Shown: positions 59,406 through 64,000 of the stretch, piece after piece | Layout: the number at the start of each line of letters is the position of its first letter | How positions within the stretch are numbered: the stretch's first letter is position 1 | DNA from: DASQGA01 sp963762085 | Lineage (GTDB): Bacteria > Actinomycetota > Thermoleophilia > Gaiellales > Gaiellaceae | Direction of reading: 5' to 3' | NCBI GenBank assembly: GCA_963762085.1 | Contig: CAVXJD010000001.1 | Span: 124,001-188,000, forward strand | DNA length: 64,000 bases | Notes under the pieces: model-generated | The model's input: only the letters and a program-made list of their open reading frames with translations | The model's database searches: none | What the model was told of the DNA's origin: nothing | Made by a program: the position numbers and the translations under genes

Positions 59406-60311
59406 TTAGGGTATTGAGCGAATAGACCAGTTCTGGCCTGCGTCCCGTGAGACCTTGATCGTCCCGTCATGCAGGGCGACGTACAGCTCGCTTCCGTCGA
59501 TCGCCATGAAGGCGGCCGGCTCCCCTCCGATGTCTCCCACGACGTTGAAGCTCCCGCCGTCGTCCCTACTGACCGAAACGAAGCCGCTCGCGTCGACCAG
59601 GAAGAGCTGTTGCGCGGAGGGCCAGACGAGCAGGCCGACCGGATCGCTGAGCTCTGTCCAGGTCTCGCCTCCGTCCCTTGACTCTTGGAGGCCCTGAGTG
59701 CCCGGAAGCTCACCTGCTGTAGCGGCGACGATGTGGTCCTGGTCGTCGGGATCAGCAGCGAGATCGAGGATCGGGGCTGGCGGTTGGTGCTCGGTCCAGG
59801 TCTTACCGGAGTCACGGCTGACCATGAGGCGGTCGTTGGTGGCGTCGTAGCCGTAGACCCGGTTGCCGAGGTAGCGGAGCACATGGAAGTCCGCCTCCCC
59901 CGAGAGCGACACGGGCGTCCAGGTCCGTCCATCGTCCTTCGATCGGATCAGGCCGAGTAGCGGAGGGGTCCCGTTCTGGAGGTCGCGGGCGTCCGGGTGG
60001 CCGGAGCCGAGGAAGAGATCCGGTCCCGCGATCGTGAAGCCCATCGTGTCCTGATACTTCTCGCCGACCCGCTCCGCCTTTGTCTCGCCCTCCTCAACGC
60101 GGTAGAGCCCGGTGTGGGTCGCGATGAAAAGCGCCCCATCGCTTGGGTCTACTCCGAGACCGTGGACGTGGATAGGACCGGGATCATCCGGGGCGATCCC
60201 GGTAAACGTCTCAGGCCCCTCGCCGCCGCCGCAGGCCGCGAGGACGAAGGCGACGATCGCAAGGGTCGCGCCAAAGGAGACGCGGCTACCCCTGTGCGGC
60301 GACCACATCAT
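59406..60311 (-). CDS. Lipoprotein with BNR/sortilin-like propeller repeats
   Basis: This roughly 301-residue protein starts at ATG 60311 (or 60308), with lipobox FVLAACGGG (Cys near residue 25). Repeated BNR blades have S-x-D-x-G-x-x-W units (RSKDDGRTWTPV, VSRDSGKTWTEH, ESRDGGETWTEL, SRDDGGSFNVV, VSRDAGQNWSI). Family proteins annotated F510_1955-type are near copper or SCO genes. No catalytic Asp set is visible. It overlaps the SCO1-like gene upstream. Confidence 0.82.
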   Translation of the reverse strand: MMWSPHRGSRVSFGATLAIVAFVLAACGGGEGPETFTGIAPDDPGPIHVHGLGVDPSDGALFIATHTGLYRVEEGETKAERVGEKYQDTMGFTIAGPDLFLGSGHPDARDLQNGTPPLLGLIRSKDDGRTWTPVSLSGEADFHVLRYLGNRVYGYDATNDRLMVSRDSGKTWTEHQPPAPILDLAADPDDQDHIVAATAGELPGTQGLQESRDGGETWTELSDPVGLLVWPSAQQLFLVDASGFVSVSRDDGGSFNVVGDIGGEPAAFMAIDGSELYVALHDGTIKVSRDAGQNWSIRSIP

Positions 60312-60869
60312 GGGCCAGGTTCTCCGGAGTGAGGTCGACGGTGGTATGGAGTGTGGAGACCCACTCACCGCTCCGGTCGTACACCTGCACCGACGCGGAG
60401 TGGGTATTGGCGTCGCCGGTATCCAGCGCGGGCAAGATCTGGAACTCGCTCCAAACCGGTCTCAGCTCTTGCTCCGAACCGATCAGGTAGTGAAGCTCGC
60501 CCTCCACATGGTGTGCACGTAGAAATCGGCGGACATTCGCAGGGGTGTCGTCGCCGGGATGGACGCTGATCGCGATCGCTTCGACGCCTTCGCGCTCGTC
60601 GGCATTGAGTAGGTCGAGTCCTTTTCCGATCTGGGAAGCCATGATCGGGCACGCCTCCGTGCATTTCGTCTCCAGGAACGTGATCAGGATCACCCTGCCC
60701 TTGAGGTCATCAGAGGCGACCCTTTTGCCCGTGTAGTCGCGCAGGTCGAATGACGGAAGGCTGATCCCGGCAGGCGGTCTGCTGCCGCGGAAGGGCGAGG
60801 CGCTCGCTCCAGAGTCGCGTAAGAGACGATGCCCGCGATGCTCGCGACCAGAAGCGCCGCGAGAGCCAA
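60286..60869 (-). pseudogene. SCO1/SenC-like copper/thiol protein with an apparent frameshift
   Basis: The body (from about 60799 down) reads ASPFRGSRPPAGISLPSFDL, RDYTGKRVASDDLKGRVILI and FLETKCTEACPIMAS, with the CxxxCP copper/redox motif and a later conserved His (THSASVQVYDRSG). The N-terminal membrane anchor (LALAALLVASIAGIVSYATL) is in another frame, joined only if one base is restored near 60800. SCO proteins deliver copper to cytochrome oxidase. Either the gene is broken or the sequence has a 1-nt error. Confidence 0.65.
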
Positions 60870-60926
60870 GATCAGGTATCGGCGTTGTGACCGAATGGTC
60901 GTCTGGTCAGGGTACCCGGGAGCCTC

Positions 60927-61580
60927 TTAACAGGTGTCGCAGCAGCCCTCTCCCTGCCAGCTCTGGCGACCTTCCCTGACGGCAACCGCGGCGATGAAGA
61001 GGGCTGCCATCGGGTCGGCCCACCACCACCCCGCGAGCGCATTCGCCGAGAGCCCGACCAGAAGCGCCACCGAGAGGTACGCGCAGAGCTGCGTTTGGCT
61101 CGCCTCATTGACCGTTGCGGCCGAGTTGAGCTGTTGCCCGACCCGCCGCTTGACCCGGGCAAGCAGTGGCATTGTCGCGGCCGTGAAGGCGGCGAGCCCG
61201 ATCCCCACCCAGCTCGTCTCAGGATGATCGCCGACCATGAGGGTTCGGATGCTCTCGATGCTGACGTAGGCGGCGAGGATGAAGAAGCTGACGGCGACCA
61301 TCTGCTGGGCGCGGCGCTCCGCGGTCGGAGAGTCGAGCCGCCGACCCGTGAAAAGCCAGAGGACGACGAACCCCGCTAGCGCCTCGATGAGCGAGTCGGC
61401 TCCGAAGCCGATCAGGGCGATCGAGCCCGCCGCGATCCCGGCGACGAGTGCGATCAGGAACTCGAGGAAGTGCCAGGCAATTCCGCCCCAGGCGAGCAGG
61501 CGAGCCTTCCGTTCTAGCCGGGCTCTCGGAGGCAGCGCCACCCGGCGAAGTGGGGCGATCGGGATCGTCGGCTGTCTCAT
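60927..61580 (-). CDS. CDF-family cation transporter
   Basis: This 217-residue protein has six helices. The first metal motif is in GFGADSLIEALAG, and the second site is changed from HxxxD to the NEASQTQLCAYLS pattern seen in a CDF side branch. The C-terminus is Cys-rich (GEGCCDTC). The substrate ion is uncertain. ATG 61580 lies 7 nt after TACCAT, a likely leaderless start. Confidence 0.85.
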   Translation of the reverse strand: MRQPTIPIAPLRRVALPPRARLERKARLLAWGGIAWHFLEFLIALVAGIAAGSIALIGFGADSLIEALAGFVVLWLFTGRRLDSPTAERRAQQMVAVSFFILAAYVSIESIRTLMVGDHPETSWVGIGLAAFTAATMPLLARVKRRVGQQLNSAATVNEASQTQLCAYLSVALLVGLSANALAGWWWADPMAALFIAAVAVREGRQSWQGEGCCDTC

Positions 61581-61653
61581 GGTGTCGATGGTAGGTGTCT
61601 GCGAGTGGCGGGGTTATCCTGAGCGCCGCTACGCCGGAACGGGCTCAGAGTCG

Positions 61654-61830
61654 CCCAGGGGCCACGGAGGGCTGAGTGGACGCTGGCGAGTTGATCGGCA
61701 GAGGTTTCTGGATGGCCTTCAGATGGCCTGGGAAATGTGGTCGGCGCTCATCCTCGGCTTCCCTCTGTCCGGCCTCGTGCAGGCGTGGATTCCGCGCGCT
61801 GCGCATTGAGGGGGCGCTCGGGGGCCAGGG
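61654..61830 (+). pseudogene. Remnant of an ArsP_1/YraQ-type permease
   Basis: One frame reads RFLDGLQMAWEMWSALILGF, then PLSGLVQAWIPR, and stops. The next frame continues RIEGALGGQG. Together they match the first helix of DUF318/ArsP_1 permeases (A-W-E-x-x-W-A-L-x-L-G-F-x-L-S-G-x-V-Q-A-F). Only this N-terminal piece remains, with a frameshift near 61803. Confidence 0.45.
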
Positions 61831-61968
61831 CATTGGATGCGACATCCTGCAACTCGCGTGTTAGGGCCGGGTCGAGTCCTGTGGCTCGCGCAGCGGTCCT
61901 CGGTGGCCGATCTCGGTCGTCCCGCCGCGGTACATATATAGGTTGAGGCCGCAACAGAAGGAGAGCGC

Positions 61969-62775
61969 CTGCCATACGCGACGAACCCTGTAGATGCCGT
62001 CCGCACGTTCTTCGAGGACGCAGGAGGCGCAGGCCCGCCCGTCCTCTTCTACACGGGCTTCGCGGATTCGCTCGAGGTCGCGAAGTCATCGGGCCTCGCC
62101 AGAGCGTTGAGTGGCGAGTTCCGGATGATCTTCGCCGACCACCGCGGTCAGGGCGGCAGCGACAAGCCGGCGGACGCAAGCACCTACGCGCTGGCTACCC
62201 GGGTCGCGGACGCCGTCGCGGTCATCGACGCGCTCGGCATCGAGCGTACCCACTTCCTCGGCTCCTCCTGGGGAGCCCGGCTCGGGTTCGCACTCGGCGA
62301 GCATGCCCCGGAGCGCGTGCTCTCACTCGTCCTCTGCGGTAACCAGCCGTACGCCTGGGACCTCGAGTCGCCGACCGCCCAGGCGGTGGCCGCGGCCATG
62401 GTCGCTTCCAGGAAAGAAGGAATGAAGGGCTTCGTGGAGACCTTCGAGTCGGCGCTCGGCTATCGCTTCCCGGAGCGGGAGCGGACATGGACGCTCGAGA
62501 AGAACGACCCGGCCGCGCTCGAGGCAGCGTGGCGATCCACCCAGATCGAAGGGCGCGTCTCTCAGAACCTGACCGCATGGCAGGTGCCCTGTCTCATCTG
62601 CGCCGGCGAGGCGGACGAGATGCACGACGCTGCCGAGCGCGCGGCCGCCGAGATCCCCGGCGCGAAGTTCGTGTCCCTCGCGGGCCACTCGCACATCTCC
62701 GCGTTCTACGAGGCTGACGACCTGCTGCTCCCCCACATCCTCGAGCTCCTGCGTTCAGCGGCGCCGAAGGAGTGA
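61969..62775 (+). CDS. Alpha/beta hydrolase with probable CTG start
   Basis: The frame is open back to TAG 61939 and conserved sequence begins at once (YATNPVDAVRTFFEDAGGAG, PPVLFYTGFADSLEVA). The only start with a ribosome site (AAGGAG) is CTG 61969, five bases after it. Shorter TTG 62107 would cut off the first strand and oxyanion region. The 268-residue product has HRGQGGSDKP, nucleophile elbow LGSSWGARLGF (Ser near residue 98), Asp in AGEADEMHD and His in LAGHSHISAF. Substrate unknown. Confidence 0.85.
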   Translation: MPYATNPVDAVRTFFEDAGGAGPPVLFYTGFADSLEVAKSSGLARALSGEFRMIFADHRGQGGSDKPADASTYALATRVADAVAVIDALGIERTHFLGSSWGARLGFALGEHAPERVLSLVLCGNQPYAWDLESPTAQAVAAAMVASRKEGMKGFVETFESALGYRFPERERTWTLEKNDPAALEAAWRSTQIEGRVSQNLTAWQVPCLICAGEADEMHDAAERAAAEIPGAKFVSLAGHSHISAFYEADDLLLPHILELLRSAAPKE

Positions 62776-63007
62776 ACCCCCGCAGGGTCTGGTAAGCGCC
62801 GTCTGCGACGCACCAGCGCGCACCCAACTCGCGACGGGCTCGCGTCCTCCCACGGTTCGCTTCCGGGATACGGGGTGCCCGTTCTTAGGCGTGAACCCTT
62901 TGACACCCCGCTTTAGCCCTGCACGCTAAACGGACACACACTCAGTCCAGCCCAATAGCATGGCTCGGTCCCGAGGCTTCGGCGTTGCCCAAGCCTGCCA
63001 TGCCTCT

Positions 63008-63613
63008 TCAGGCCGCCGCCTGCGTACGCGCGGAATGTCGGCGGAGGAAGAACCGGCCGGCGATCGCACCAGCAAGAATCGCGCCGAGACCGCCGAGAAG
63101 TGCCCAGAGCGGTAGGGCGCCCCCGTCGGTTGAGGCGGCTTCGCTGGAGCGTGCCGCAGCATTGGCCGCGGATGCGTCCCCCGAACCTCCGCCTGCAGCC
63201 GCGCCGGGGCCACCAATCTGCACGGCGGCGAAGGAGTGCGTCTGAGCACACGGAGCGGGGTCGCCGTTCCAGCTCGTGAAGCCGTCGAACACCTCGTAGC
63301 TCCAGCGGCCGGCCGACGGGAAGACAACGCGGGCCACGTAACGGCCGGCAGCCGGATCGCTCGCCTTCGCGACGAACGTCCGACTCTCCCCGTTGGCGCG
63401 GTTTACGATCGTTACCTTGGGCGAGGCGTCGCGTGCGTCCGGAAGCGGGTTCTGACCATGCTGAAGGACGGTGATCTGTGCCGTCCAAACATCTCCTGCC
63501 CACGTCTCGCTGGGAGGCGGCGCGAGCCCCACTGTCGCCCAGCAGCCCGCGCTGGCCGGGGCTGCGGACATGAGAGCGACCACGAGGACGCCTCCGATCA
63601 GAGCTTTGCGCAT
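63008..63613 (-). CDS. Secreted/anchored protein with a copper-protein-like beta domain
   Basis: This roughly 201-residue protein has a signal peptide (ALIGGVLVVALMSAAPASAG). Its beta-sandwich is of the FixH/YtkA or CopC-like type (WTAQITVLQHGQNPLPDARD, AGRYVARVVFPSAGRWSYEV). A Gly/Ala/Ser linker and a C-terminal membrane helix with a basic end (LGAILAGAIAGRFFLRRHS) follow. AGGAGG lies seven bases before ATG 63613, which is preferred over GTG 63616. The precise role is unknown. Confidence 0.72.
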   Translation of the reverse strand: MRKALIGGVLVVALMSAAPASAGCWATVGLAPPPSETWAGDVWTAQITVLQHGQNPLPDARDASPKVTIVNRANGESRTFVAKASDPAAGRYVARVVFPSAGRWSYEVFDGFTSWNGDPAPCAQTHSFAAVQIGGPGAAAGGGSGDASAANAAARSSEAASTDGGALPLWALLGGLGAILAGAIAGRFFLRRHSARTQAAA

Positions 63614-63697
63614 CACGATTCCTCCTTTTTCCTTCCTACACCGGAAACCCCATCGCGGTTCCAGTGATGAGGTAGCGGCCCACCCAAGGAGCCGACT

Positions 63698-64000
63698 TGA
63701 GGCGCGCCGACGTTCTACGCGAGCCTGGGTTCGAGTGCGAGCATGCCACCCGGACGTTCGCCGGGGCTGACTTCAAAACAAGCGCGCGAAGTGGCGCTGC
63801 CCCGGGTAGTCCACGAGGGACAGTTGCCTCGAGCCGGTTGCCCACAAGCGTGTGGGTTAAGGCGTCCCGCCTCCACCGCTCGTCCCCCGCGACAGCAAGC
63901 GCTCGGCGATCTGTACCGGAGCGCGGCGCAGTGGAGCGCACCTTTGGTCGGCTCAAGAACGAGTACGGGCTTGCACCGCTCCGCGTCCGTGACATCGAAC
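63698..64000 (+). pseudogene. Decayed transposase fragment, cut by the window edge
   Basis: Pieces of a DDE transposase C-terminus lie in one frame with internal damage: CEHATRTFAGADFK, VWVKASRLH, and RGAVERTFGRLKNEYGLAPL, the last holding the E-R-x-F-G-R-L-K-x-x-Y-G-L motif. The sequence between the pieces does not align in a single frame, so indels are likely. The 3' end runs past the window. Confidence 0.6.

Noticed and set aside
61860..61900. Possible T-arm-like sequence (GGTCGAGTCC)
   Set aside because: No anticodon arm or acceptor pairing can be formed around it.
1..64000. CRISPR arrays, rRNA genes, replication origin, known riboswitches
   Set aside because: I looked for regular spaced repeats, rRNA signatures, clustered DnaA boxes and common riboswitch cores and saw none.

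Overview
The window is high-GC DNA with densely packed genes, many GTG starts and short intergenic gaps. This, together with the block pdxS-pdxT-yebC-ruvC-ruvA-ruvB followed by recJ and an RSH (p)ppGpp gene, points to an actinobacterium (Actinomycetota). A deep lineage such as Thermoleophilia is plausible, but that is inference. At least a dozen genes have a TANNNT hexamer 6-8 nt before the start codon and no Shine-Dalgarno sequence, so leaderless transcription looks common.

Layout. 0-11 kb: a CorA fragment, a PQQ-type beta-propeller, a second CorA, a HIT protein, a phosphohexomutase, a thioesterase, a GAF/fMet-sulfoxide-reductase-like protein, a coiled-coil protein, RSH and RecJ. 11-20 kb: Holliday-junction genes ruvCAB and yebC, with an NlpC/P60 hydrolase and a 48-residue acidic ORF inserted between yebC and ruvC; then PLP synthase pdxST and a methionine synthase/MTHFR fusion. 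20-23 kb: a compact cluster resembling methylamine-dehydrogenase maturation (MauE-MauD fusion, Cys-rich MauA-like protein with a Tat-type leader split by an apparent frameshift, and a CcdA-like membrane domain fused to a possible propeller). 23-31 kb: three c-di-GMP proteins, a PolX/PHP protein whose polymerase palm looks degenerate, a tRNA-CAU and a secreted protein. 31-48 kb: YjbQ, two histidine kinases, a UvrD-like helicase, a FAD/Rieske oxidoreductase, small secreted proteins, a DMFase-beta-like protein, DUF5996 and UBP-finger proteins, and a molybdate system (modA divergent from a MerR-TOBE regulator plus modBC).

48.9-64 kb looks accessory. It opens with a 47-nt 3' half of a tRNA-Asn, followed by a possible integrase tail, small ORFs and fragments of a LuxR-type regulator and a methyltransferase. 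It then holds a LysR-controlled operon: metallo-beta-lactamase/persulfide-dioxygenase-like enzyme, MFS-rhodanese fusion, an ArsM-related methyltransferase and a DsrE-like protein. After these come a cyclase/ATPase regulator, two CDF transporters, a SCO1-like gene with an apparent frameshift, a permease remnant, an alpha/beta hydrolase and a decayed transposase at the right edge.

The strongest novel candidate is the methyltransferase at 54907-55695. An in-frame TGA falls exactly where ArsM-type enzymes carry a conserved catalytic cysteine. The reading frame continues for 60 family-like residues, and a hairpin that fits the bacterial SECIS rules lies just after the TGA. I read it as a selenoprotein in a sulfur/selenium-handling operon. 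The compact mau-like cluster is the second candidate.
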